From assembly GCA_964389575.1 (NCBI GenBank), contig CAYMFF010000064.1, positions 1-16,612 of the forward strand: 16,612 bases of DNA, given 5' to 3'. Shown here one piece after another: positions 6,173-14,339 of this stretch. The notes beneath the pieces were generated by a model. It did not search any database and had not been told where the DNA came from. It saw only the letters and a list, made by a program, of their open reading frames with translations. Source of the DNA: JAGNRR01 sp964389575. Lineage in GTDB: Bacteria; Bacteroidota; Bacteroidia; Chitinophagales; Chitinophagaceae. Made by a program: the position numbers and the translations under genes. The number at the start of each line of letters is the position of its first letter. The stretch's first letter is position 1.

Positions 6173-9100
6173 TGCTTTACGATTTTAAAAGTTGAAACTT
6201 CATTTTTTGCTTTTAACAACACATGAAATAAGCCATTCTCTAGATTGGAAATATTAAGATTTAGTAAATCACTTTTGGTTTGCATTTGTCTGTTCCCAAC
6301 CAAACGGCCAAGTGCATCATAAATCAAAAGGTTATAACTTTTGTTGGATGAGACTCCTTCAAAATAGAGTTTGCCATTAGTAGGGTTGGGATGAGCAATT
6401 ATTTGATCAAAAAGTAGGTTGTATTCAAATACGCCCATACATTCTGCTTTACCTCTTATAGTAACTTGGTTTCTCCCTTTGATTAAAGGTATTTCAAGTT
6501 TTACATTCTGTGAATCTTTAAAAGAAAATTCATGAACTATTCCATTGTTGATTACGCTATATAAGTCACTGCCCGAAACTTCCATGTTTAATGTTCTAAG
6601 AGTATTGTTTATTTCTAAACTATTCACCTGCAATGACGAGTTGTCTATTTCTATCCTAAAACTAGGAACATCAAGGCCGTCTAATTCATTTACGTTATTA
6701 TTTGTCGGAGTCAAAACCACATCATAGCTACCAACAAACACATCGTCGAATGTTACTGGTGGCGCACCAGTTGAAATAGCCCTTAAGGTTTCTTGGGCTA
6801 GAACCTCATCTTCACCCCGTTTTTTATAAACTACCAAAAACTCAAATCCTGATCTGTTCTCCACAATAATTTGTCCTTTTTGCTCATCTCCCCCACATAA
6901 TGGGTTTATTCCCCTAACAGTAATGCTGTTAGGATTAAAACTCCCAAGGGTTTCTTCACTAATTAAATTAATAGTTATGGGTACAGCTTCTTGATTAAAT
7001 GAATAATTGGATCCATTTGCTAAAGCCACCAAGACTGTTTCACCATCTTCCCTTTCCGAATCGTTTACTGCTTGTATAAAAACTGACACAGTTGATGAAT
7101 TGATAGGAATGGTGACCTTTTTCACCTCACCCTCAATACGTGTTTCGCCATCTTCTTCAAGAACAATCCAATCACTATTTTCTTGTGGATTCCCAACACC
7201 CGGGGTAACCCTAAAACTTACTTCCAAGGCTTCTGAAAGTGGTGTTTGGTTCAAACCTTCTCTGGTAAATACAATTTCAGCGGTATCTTCAGGATTGTTT
7301 TCTAAGGCATTTGGGTCTGGTGATGCTACTGAAACTTCAAATGAGGCGACATCATCACTTTCGATGGTGATTTGGGCAGTATTATCTGTAGTAAGGGCAT
7401 AACCTGGGCCATCTATTAATTTAAGGATTACACTTTCATCCATTTCAACGGTGGTATCATTTATTGGTATAATGGAAATCAGCTCCGAGGTTTCACCTGC
7501 CTCTATAATAACTTCTCCGGAAAGCTCTTCGAAATCTAATGTTTCAGTAGCTGTGGAATCTTCGTTGTTTAGCTGGTATCGAAGGGTAATATCAGAATTC
7601 GAAGCTTCGTTTAAATTAACTTCAAAAGCTGCCGACGTCAAGGGATTTTCTTTAGCTACTTTTTGACCATTGACGCTTTGTATTGTTACAAAAACGGGTT
7701 CTTCGATGACCACTTCGAAACGAATATCCCCTATTAGGTTATAGTCAATATCTCCCGTATCTGGTATGTCGAGCAAAAATGCAAATCTTTCTAAATTTTC
7801 CCCATTTTCATCATTATTCCGTACTTGAATTTCTAAAAAATTATCGGGAATTTTAGTAGCAACGGAAAAGTCGGTAAAAAGGCGTTGACCTGGGGTTGGG
7901 GTGTCAAGAAAAAAATCACCTTGGGAACCAGTTCGACCAAAAGTGGCCTGTTCAATTTCAATATTGAATTCATAATATGGTTCTATAAATTCAAATTCAA
8001 CATCAAATTCTGTACCCTCGGGCACCCCTTTTTCTGCTTCGAAGTTTATTTTGACCCTTTCACCCTCCTCGATTAGATATCTAGTAAAAAGACAACAACT
8101 GTTATCAACTAAAACCTTTTCAATTACTTGCTCAACAGTTACATTAACATCAAATTTTGCGTCAAGATCCAATATTTTAACTCTTAAGATTTTGGTGATG
8201 TCAATTGGTAAATTCGAATCTACACCTGTAATTACTATATCATAGTAATCATGTTCAGTGTCATCAGGGTTTTCTTTCGGATATATAACCTTGATGGTAT
8301 CCGTTGGTTTATCAGGGCCAATGACAAACTGGTTTTTTTCTGGTTGGTAATCTTCAGGGCTGGCCGCATTTAGAAAATTTTCTATGTTTTCGGTGTTAAA
8401 GTCAATATTAAATGTGAGCGTTTCAGTTGGAACGTAGACATTACCTTCTTCATCAAATAGCTGAAGGGTAATTTCATCGAAACGCTGTTCAGACTGATTG
8501 CTCTCAGATTCCATTCCGCCAATATTGGACAGTATTGCCGTAATAGAATTAAATATTTCGGTTTTATCTTTAACTATTATCTGAAAGGTGCTTGGTTCTT
8601 GAATAATGTATGATTGTATATCATTTGATTCAATCGTCAAAACATAAACTTCATTTCCCTCATCTAAACCATCATCAATTGCCAAAAAATTGAGTGAAGC
8701 ATCAGGGTTTTGCAACTCGGCTGATATGCCAGAAAGTGGAAGGTTAACGTTAAAATCGATATAGGATTCCTCTCCATCTTTGGTAAGCCGAACTGTCGGG
8801 GAATAAATACTTTGATCTTGAACGCTAGCTTCAAAATTCAAGAAGAAGTTCTGTCCTTCGGTAATTTCAAAGTTTGGGGATGTTCCCGTCACGTCACCGG
8901 TTATCGTTGGGGTAACTGTAAATGGCGTGTTGTTCACACTATCTGTTACCGTTATCGTAAAAGTAGTAGGCTGTGCAATGGTGTACTGCCCAGTATTTTC
9001 TGAACCGATAGTTAGGGTATACACTTCATCGCCCGTATTATTGCCATCGTCATTTGGAACAAACTGAATGCTGCCATCTGGGTCGTTACCACTGACGGTA

Positions 9101-10806
9101 AAACTTTTGTCTAGATCATCAATGGTAAAATTGGCCGTGGCATCGTTCCCGTTTTGGGTAATAGTAATCACGGGATTATAAGTCGTGCCGTTTTGGGCAG
9201 ATGCATCGGCATTAAAGTTCAGATTAAAGATTTGTCCCTCAGTAATCCCAAAATCGGGGGAAGTTCCCGTCACGTCACCGGTTATCTTTGGGGTAACTGT
9301 AAATGGCGTGTTGTTCACACTATCTGTTACCGTTATCGTAAAAGTAGTAGGCTGTGCAATGGTGTACTGCCCAGTATTTTCTGAACCGATAGTTAGGGTA
9401 TACACTTCATCGCCCGTATTATTGCCATCGTCATTTGGAACAAACTGAATGCTGCCATCTGGGTCGTTACCACTGACGGTAAAACTTTTGTCTAGATCAT
9501 CAATGGTAAAATTGGCCGTGGCATCGTTCCCGTTTTGGGTAATAGTAATCACGGGATTATAAGTCGTGCCGTTTTGGGCGGATGCATCGGCATTAAAGTT
9601 CAGGTTAAAGGTTTGTCCCTCAGAAATCTCAAAATTGGGGGATGTGCCTGTCACATCACCTGTTATGGTAGGGTCTACCATGAAAGTAGTGTTAGGTCTA
9701 TCATTTATTTTAATATTGTAAACAGTAGTGCCTGTAAAGGTATAATTGGTGCCAACTGGGGTAAACGTGAGCCTAAGATTTTCACCTGCGGCTTCTTGAA
9801 TGCCATCATCAACAATGTCAATCTGCATTATATTATCAGGATTGTTGGCACTAACGGTGTAGGTGTATTGTAAATTGGCTGAATTTTCCCTGTTAGATAT
9901 GTCTGCAGCATCTGCGTCACTGCCAGCTATTGAAAGTTGCACAATATAGTCCTCACCATTTGTAGCACTTTCACTAGATTCAAAGTTTATCTCAAGTAAT
10001 TGACCTTCTTCAATTTCGTATTCAGGGCAACATGCTTCGCCAATCTCAAATACGTCTCCCCCGAGTGAAGCGATCACCGTAAAAGGTTGGTTATTACAGT
10101 TTTCGCTATATTGAGTAGTAGCATCTTTACTCCAATTTCCTTGTGAAGCTGCATTTTGAACATTGCTTACTTGAATGCAGCTTAAAGAAGAAAGTCCAGT
10201 GGCGGTAAATGTGCTTAAGTTTGTGTCAATACCTGAAATATCAAGGTTTTGTAAGTTGGGGTTATTTGTAACCCTAAACCAGGTAAAATTTGTATTAGTC
10301 CCCAAGACAATAGATGTCAAACCATTGTCTTCAATATCCAATATTTCCAAAGCGGTATTAGATCTAAAGTCTGCTTGAGTTATCGCATTAAAGTTTAGGC
10401 CCATAACTGTCAATTGATTTAAACCTTGCACATTCAAAGTGCCAATATTGTTTCTAAACGCGCGCAGGTCTCGAAGTTTTAGATTTTGACTTAGGTCAAG
10501 CGCAGTTAGATTATTGTTCTGTACCCATAATAACTCAAGGTCAGTAAAATGCTCTATACCCGAAAGGCTTTCGATACCCAATCCTTGCCCACTAAACTCA
10601 CTATTTTGAGTAAGTCTAAGTTCAGTTATTATTTCAACACTTTCTTTAACAACAAGGCCATTTCCTAGAATACCGTCACCTGCATTAAGTTCATTTTCGA
10701 TATATTCTTCAAAATTCGGATCATCAACGTTAACTAATGTCGTCTGGGCTAAGCCAGAAAAAATCATCGTAAGATAGATTAGTATAGAAAAAATAATTTG
10801 TTTCAT
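6169..10806 (-). CDS. T9SS-secreted LRR and Calx-beta-like adhesin
   Basis: This is a 1545-residue surface or secreted protein. It has a signal peptide (1-20, SGLAQ), an N-terminal VDDPNFEEYIENEL motif and leucine-rich repeats (about 55-215). Many beta-sandwich modules follow, including two nearly identical 127-residue units (about 389-515 and 516-642) and a divergent third (643-755). Two better Calx-beta matches are at about 1060-1175, with LDFEELSGEVIIEAGE, PINDTTVEMDESV and a closing AQITIESDD, and at about 1176-1310. The last 75 residues, from HPNPTNGKLYF to STFKIVKQ, are a T9SS type A sorting tail. Such proteins cross the outer membrane by T9SS and act in adhesion or matrix contact. The acidic DDG and NDDG turns could bind calcium. 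It lies 10 bp after the barrel gene and overlaps the lipoprotein gene by 4 bp. The near-identical units show recent duplication. Confidence 0.88.
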   Translation of the reverse strand: MKQIIFSILIYLTMIFSGLAQTTLVNVDDPNFEEYIENELNAGDGILGNGLVVKESVEIITELRLTQNSEFSGQGLGIESLSGIEHFTDLELLWVQNNNLTALDLSQNLKLRDLRAFRNNIGTLNVQGLNQLTVMGLNFNAITQADFRSNTALEILDIEDNGLTSIVLGTNTNFTWFRVTNNPNLQNLDISGIDTNLSTFTATGLSSLSCIQVSNVQNAASQGNWSKDATTQYSENCNNQPFTVIASLGGDVFEIGEACCPEYEIEEGQLLEINFESSESATNGEDYIVQLSIAGSDADAADISNRENSANLQYTYTVSANNPDNIMQIDIVDDGIQEAAGENLRLTFTPVGTNYTFTGTTVYNIKINDRPNTTFMVDPTITGDVTGTSPNFEISEGQTFNLNFNADASAQNGTTYNPVITITQNGNDATANFTIDDLDKSFTVSGNDPDGSIQFVPNDDGNNTGDEVYTLTIGSENTGQYTIAQPTTFTITVTDSVNNTPFTVTPKITGDVTGTSPDFGITEGQIFNLNFNADASAQNGTTYNPVITITQNGNDATANFTIDDLDKSFTVSGNDPDGSIQFVPNDDGNNTGDEVYTLTIGSENTGQYTIAQPTTFTITVTDSVNNTPFTVTPTITGDVTGTSPNFEITEGQNFFLNFEASVQDQSIYSPTVRLTKDGEESYIDFNVNLPLSGISAELQNPDASLNFLAIDDGLDEGNEVYVLTIESNDIQSYIIQEPSTFQIIVKDKTEIFNSITAILSNIGGMESESNQSEQRFDEITLQLFDEEGNVYVPTETLTFNIDFNTENIENFLNAASPEDYQPEKNQFVIGPDKPTDTIKVIYPKENPDDTEHDYYDIVITGVDSNLPIDITKILRVKILDLDAKFDVNVTVEQVIEKVLVDNSCCLFTRYLIEEGERVKINFEAEKGVPEGTEFDVEFEFIEPYYEFNIEIEQATFGRTGSQGDFFLDTPTPGQRLFTDFSVATKIPDNFLEIQVRNNDENGENLERFAFLLDIPDTGDIDYNLIGDIRFEVVIEEPVFVTIQSVNGQKVAKENPLTSAAFEVNLNEASNSDITLRYQLNNEDSTATETLDFEELSGEVIIEAGETSELISIIPINDTTVEMDESVILKLIDGPGYALTTDNTAQITIESDDVASFEVSVASPDPNALENNPEDTAEIVFTREGLNQTPLSEALEVSFRVTPGVGNPQENSDWIVLEEDGETRIEGEVKKVTIPINSSTVSVFIQAVNDSEREDGETVLVALANGSNYSFNQEAVPITINLISEETLGSFNPNSITVRGINPLCGGDEQKGQIIVENRSGFEFLVVYKKRGEDEVLAQETLRAISTGAPPVTFDDVFVGSYDVVLTPTNNNVNELDGLDVPSFRIEIDNSSLQVNSLEINNTLRTLNMEVSGSDLYSVINNGIVHEFSFKDSQNVKLEIPLIKGRNQVTIRGKAECMGVFEYNLLFDQIIAHPNPTNGKLYFEGVSSNKSYNLLIYDALGRLVGNRQMQTKSDLLNLNISNLENGLFHVLLKAKNEVSTFKIVKQ
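8882..9643 (-). repeat. Two near-identical 381-bp tandem repeats in the adhesin gene
   Basis: The units 8882-9262 and 9263-9643 each encode 127 residues (ITGDVTGTSP to SVNNTPFTVTP). By eye they differ at only a few bases over the first ~340 bp, for example G against T in the TTATCGTTGG/TTATCTTTGG block and A against G in GGGCAGATGC/GGGCGGATGC. They diverge more in the last ~40 bp. Because 381 is a multiple of three, gain or loss of a unit keeps the frame. The repeat also makes two similar spurious plus-strand open frames. Confidence 0.93.
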
Positions 10807-10816
10807 ACTTCTTTTC

Positions 10817-12280
10817 CTATAGTTTAATTAGTGATTGGTTAATGCCAATATAGACATAGTTAAAACCACCTTGATTAATAAATTGATTAAGAGCAACCCC
10901 TGCGGTAATAAATTTATACCGCCCACCTAATCCGAATCCTAAATCGGTTTCTGCGCCATAACTTATTGGAGCATAAATGCTCCAATTCGGATGTTCAATT
11001 CGCGGCGTAAGCGTGATAAGTTGCATACGTTGATTTGCAAAATCATCCGTATTTTCTCGTATGGGATGTGTATAATTTAAGTTTAAGTAAAGATTTTTTG
11101 CGTTGCTCAATAGATAATCAATATTTAGATTAAGTGATGTGGGTAAGGCTACTTTGACCTCTCCTCTTTGCTGTTCACGGTTTACGTTAGTCCCTATGTT
11201 TTGCCTTAATATATTGATTAGAGCACCTCGGGTATTAAAATTTTGAAGTGTGGTTGATAAGTTGTTTTCAACATTAAGTAAGTCATTAAGAACATTTGCC
11301 TTGTTGCCATTAGGATCTTTGTCATAAGTTATTAGCCCGAGGTCCAATAAAGATCCTGAAATCTTAATTTTATACAAGTTTACTGAAGACTCACTTAAAC
11401 CACGATCTAATCTATTAGTTGCTTTTGTTCGTATTTCCCAGACGAGACCTGCGTCACCTCCAAAATTATTGTTTGATAATTTGTTAGAGAAAAAGTTTTG
11501 GAAAGGACCTCCAAAGATGTTCGAAGTAATATCGGTACTAATTATATCTGAACCTTGATTCTCGGTATTTTCAAAAGTGTTTAAATAGGTAAGTGTGCTA
11601 CCACTTCGGATTTCTAATTGATTATTGTTTGTTAATGAAGTTTCAAAATTTTCCCCTTTGATATTAATAACTCCTTGGCCTCTTAACCACTTTACTGTTC
11701 CACCTAGTTTAATAACATGATTATCTGTATTTATAATAGAAACTGCAAAGTTTACCCCAAGTTCACCCCAATGATGCGATGTGTTGGTAAAGTTTTGTCT
11801 GGTCGACGGGTAATTTTCAGGCGTAGATTGCGTTTCTTCTCCCTGATTTACTACTTCAAAAAAGCCCCCATTAAAGTCAGAATAATTTGTAATTACTCTT
11901 GAGCGCCATGCAAGCCCGATAGCTATTTTATCACTAAGCTTATAAATTACGGATGGTAAAAGCCAATCTCTTTCAGAAAATGCAGTATTAGTAGTGCTTG
12001 AAGCCTCAAAATTTGTATCATATGATATACCGTTGAATCCACTTGGAGTACTTAGGTAATTTAAATCTAAAGGATCAATCTCACCTACATCTGTAAAATT
12101 TAGATTGTTATATGAGAAACCATTGATTTGCCACTTGCTTTTTGATTCTACCGAAAATGCAGGGTTCGTTGTGATGGCATATATAGTATTATAGTTGTCA
12201 AAAGAAAGCCCATGCCCTGTTTGTGCATGAGACAAAACAATCATTGACAAATACATTATTAATGTAATTCTCATTTTCAT
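10817..12280 (-). CDS. Outer-membrane beta-barrel protein (DUF5723-like)
   Basis: The signal peptide (MKMRITLIMYLSMIVLSHAQ, cut after about residue 20) is followed by GLSFDNYNTIYAITTNPAF. An asparagine-proline motif near the start of the mature chain is typical of Bacteroidota barrel families related to PorP/SprF and DUF5723. The rest alternates hydrophobic and polar residues, with aromatic girdle-like strands such as IAIGLAWRSRVITNY, HVIKLGGTVKWLRG, NLYLNLNYTHPIR and FGLGGRYKFITAGVALNQF, and the chain ends YVYIGINQSLIKL. The length of 487 residues is suitable for a large barrel. As the first gene after the 122-bp gap it probably leads the operon with the adhesin gene, which starts 10 bp later. 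By analogy with PorP/SprF partners of T9SS adhesins, it may anchor or help export that adhesin (inference). Two in-frame Met residues, 1 and 3, could both start it. Confidence 0.75.
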   Translation of the reverse strand: MKMRITLIMYLSMIVLSHAQTGHGLSFDNYNTIYAITTNPAFSVESKSKWQINGFSYNNLNFTDVGEIDPLDLNYLSTPSGFNGISYDTNFEASSTTNTAFSERDWLLPSVIYKLSDKIAIGLAWRSRVITNYSDFNGGFFEVVNQGEETQSTPENYPSTRQNFTNTSHHWGELGVNFAVSIINTDNHVIKLGGTVKWLRGQGVINIKGENFETSLTNNNQLEIRSGSTLTYLNTFENTENQGSDIISTDITSNIFGGPFQNFFSNKLSNNNFGGDAGLVWEIRTKATNRLDRGLSESSVNLYKIKISGSLLDLGLITYDKDPNGNKANVLNDLLNVENNLSTTLQNFNTRGALINILRQNIGTNVNREQQRGEVKVALPTSLNLNIDYLLSNAKNLYLNLNYTHPIRENTDDFANQRMQLITLTPRIEHPNWSIYAPISYGAETDLGFGLGGRYKFITAGVALNQFINQGGFNYVYIGINQSLIKL

Positions 12281-12372
12281 AGTTGGTGTGGTTTGGTTGT
12301 ACGCTTGGTCCTGTCATTTTTTAGTAGGGCTCATGATAATTTTTCTAAACTACTAAATGCCAAATGACCAGT

Positions 12373-12394
12373 AAATACCCTTTTAAGGGTATTT
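12373..12394. promoter_or_regulatory. Perfect 22-bp palindrome, candidate operator (copy 2)
   Basis: The 10-bp arms AAATACCCTT (12373-12382) and AAGGGTATTT (12385-12394) flank TT. The core AATACCC-N6-GGGTATT is the same as at 323-342. It lies 93 bp upstream of the beta-barrel gene and just after the M48 protease stop. A terminator of the protease operon is the alternative, but on the minus strand only ATTTACTGG follows the stem, a poor U-tract. The repeated arm sequence and spacing favour an operator. Confidence 0.5.
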
Positions 12395-12402
12395 TGATTT
12401 TA

Positions 12403-13869
12403 TCATTTTCTAAATGTTATCATTATATTTTTTAAGTTACGTTCTTGCTCTATTTTATTTTTGTCTTCTAAAAGTACACCTCTGTTATTACGTTCTTGGA
12501 TGGAAGATTTGATAGTTGTAGGCAGTATTATTCCTGTTATTTCTTCGTATTTTAAATATAGATTTTGACGTACAAATTCTCGATCAAGTTTCTCAATAGG
12601 TTTGTTTTTTTTGAAATAGTTTATTTTCTCTTCTTGTACTGATCCTGCTAGTAAACCGGTAATTGTACTGTAATAGTTTTTAGTAGATAGTTTTGCCCTA
12701 AACCAAGTTTTACTCTTTGGTCCTTTTTCTAAAACGCGTTCAGGTAATTCTAAAACGAAGCATTCATGTTCGTTAAAAGGAACTCTCAAAAAATTGAACT
12801 GAGCTTTGTCAGGTTTGGATGTTGCTTCGATATGGTCGAAAAAAATTCTCAAACGAGGCTGATATTCTTCTATAAAGTGATGGTCCTCTCTTTTAAGAGT
12901 GTTGCCAGTGCCATTTGGAGGTGAGCCAACAATCCATTTTCCTGTATTAATAGGTCTTCTTCTAAGTAAACTATCACCTAGTATAGAATTATTAGTAATA
13001 AACTTAAACAGTTCGTCTTGTTCAGTGTCTTGAACTAGAGTTTTGTTTGGAGCCACGCTCATCTTTTGGGTATAGTTAAAAGAGTTTGCTCTGTAATTTG
13101 AAGTTGTATTGGTTTGTTTTATTTCTACATCATAATCAATATTTTTAACAGAATTCAATGCTTGATATCCGCCTAATTCTTTAGAAAAACGATCTAAAAT
13201 TAGTTGTGGGGTCACATCTCGAAGCCTCGTGTCTTCAGTAAGTTCATTTGCAGACTCTAGCCTAAACCGCGACCACCCAATTTCAACAGCTTCCAAGCGA
13301 GCCGCTTTAGGCGGGTGTGTTCTGCTTCCTCTAACAGATGCTTTTTGAAAACAGCTTTGAGCCTGCTTAAGGGTAGCTCCCATTTTTGCCAATTGAAACC
13401 CTAAAAAGCGGTCTGCCTCTAACTCCCATTCTGGCCGACTACCGCCTCCCTTAACTTCATGGTCTAATTGAAAATGTGCAATTTCATGAGCTAATACTCC
13501 CACGGCTGCCCAATTCGTAGTTCTTTTTGATAACTCGTTCAGCCATGTATTGTCATAAATAATATAGTGCTCTTTTATACCGTCATCATTTGGTATTAGC
13601 TGAGCCCTAGCATTGTTAATATTAGGACATTCACTCATTTTAAAATCAAGGTCATAGAGCCCCATTTGTTTTAAAATGGTATTAACTACTTTAAATGATT
13701 TCGAATTTTCATCTACATTTTGGTTTAAACATGTTTCTTTTAATTTCTCAACAGTCTGAAAACCAAATGAATCATCTGTATTTTCAAAACCATAATATTC
13801 TTCTTGACCTAAAACCAAAGTATTTATAAATAAAGAAAAGACTAAAAAGGTTTTTGTGCGCTTATTCAT
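12403..13869 (-). CDS. Exported M48-type zinc metalloprotease with C-terminal extension
   Basis: A signal peptide (1-21, LVLGQ) exports a peptidase. The zinc motif HEIAH is at 128-132 (VGVLAHEIAHFQLDH). The third ligand is probably Glu149 in WELEADR (the ExxAD pattern of M48), and THPPKAARLEAVEIGW at about 184-199 matches the substrate-cleft segment of M48 proteins. All catalytic residues are present, so activity is expected. The C-terminal half (about 215-488) starts with ILDRFSKELGGYQALNSVKNI, a pattern seen at the start of LolA-like lipoprotein-sorting domains in Bacteroidota, followed by beta-rich sequence. A fusion of an M48 domain with a lipid- or peptide-binding domain is inferred. The start codon overlaps the end of the small lipoprotein gene by 8 bp. 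M48 family members act in envelope quality control, for example BepA; this is not a clear ortholog of one. Confidence 0.85.
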   Translation of the reverse strand: MNKRTKTFLVFSLFINTLVLGQEEYYGFENTDDSFGFQTVEKLKETCLNQNVDENSKSFKVVNTILKQMGLYDLDFKMSECPNINNARAQLIPNDDGIKEHYIIYDNTWLNELSKRTTNWAAVGVLAHEIAHFQLDHEVKGGGSRPEWELEADRFLGFQLAKMGATLKQAQSCFQKASVRGSRTHPPKAARLEAVEIGWSRFRLESANELTEDTRLRDVTPQLILDRFSKELGGYQALNSVKNIDYDVEIKQTNTTSNYRANSFNYTQKMSVAPNKTLVQDTEQDELFKFITNNSILGDSLLRRRPINTGKWIVGSPPNGTGNTLKREDHHFIEEYQPRLRIFFDHIEATSKPDKAQFNFLRVPFNEHECFVLELPERVLEKGPKSKTWFRAKLSTKNYYSTITGLLAGSVQEEKINYFKKNKPIEKLDREFVRQNLYLKYEEITGIILPTTIKSSIQERNNRGVLLEDKNKIEQERNLKNIMITFRK

Positions 13870-14329
13870 CGACTATCAATTTTTCAAAAGATTCAGTAAA
13901 TGACTTGTCTACCCCCGTTATGATAATGCCATTTTGAAAATCTCCTAACTTTAATTGTTGTAATCCCTCATAAATAAATACTGACAAAATGTAGTCACCG
14001 TTAACAATTTCTAGTTTATGAGTATATTTTTTTGATTTATCAATTACAAGGGAAGTATCTTTTTTTGTGTTAACTAAATAAGGAAAGAAAGCATCAACTT
14101 CTTCAACCGAGAGTGTACGGTTTAGTACCGAGCGCTGTGAGTCTTTTGCTATGTCATAAAGGGTAATTCGTGAAACATTGGATAGTTTTTCAAGCTGTTT
14201 TTCGTTAAGAAGTTTTTCGCCGAATAACTGCTGATTTTTTGTGTTTTTTTGTCCTTTGGTTATGCAAGAACATCCAATAGATAATATGATTGCCCATAAA
14301 AAAATGAGTGGTGGTAATGCGATTTTCAC
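13862..14329 (-). CDS. Small lipoprotein of unknown function
   Basis: The 155-residue product has a hydrophobic leader ending SIGC, with Cys20 as likely lipid site, followed by another Cys (CSC) and a Lys/Asn/Gln-rich linker. The mature part shows LSNVSRITLYDIAKD, EVDAFFPYL and KLEIVNGDYILSVFIYEGLQQLKLGD, compatible with a small alpha/beta or beta fold. I recognise no family. It lies 10 bp after the C1 protease gene and overlaps the M48 gene by 8 bp (ATGAATAA), so the three are almost certainly co-translated. An inhibitor, chaperone or membrane anchor for one of the two proteases is a reasonable guess from position, not from sequence. Confidence 0.75.
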   Translation of the reverse strand: MKIALPPLIFLWAIILSIGCSCITKGQKNTKNQQLFGEKLLNEKQLEKLSNVSRITLYDIAKDSQRSVLNRTLSVEEVDAFFPYLVNTKKDTSLVIDKSKKYTHKLEIVNGDYILSVFIYEGLQQLKLGDFQNGIIITGVDKSFTESFEKLIVDE

Positions 14330-14339
14330 AGATAGTGTA

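Noticed and set aside
7201..7215. GGGTAACCC palindrome in the adhesin gene
   Set aside because: It is short, lies within coding sequence and lacks the spacing of the two promoter palindromes.
8882..9643. CRISPR-like or mobile-element repeat
   Set aside because: The units are long, directly adjacent and in frame within one coding sequence, without spacers or terminal inverted repeats.
9154..9873. Plus-strand open frames with partly identical products across the adhesin repeats
   Set aside because: They are antisense to a clearly coding gene, and their similarity comes from the 381-bp duplication.
12373..12394. Palindrome as an intrinsic terminator of the M48 operon
   Set aside because: The minus strand has no good U-tract after the stem, and the arms match a palindrome between two divergent gene starts, where a terminator makes no sense.
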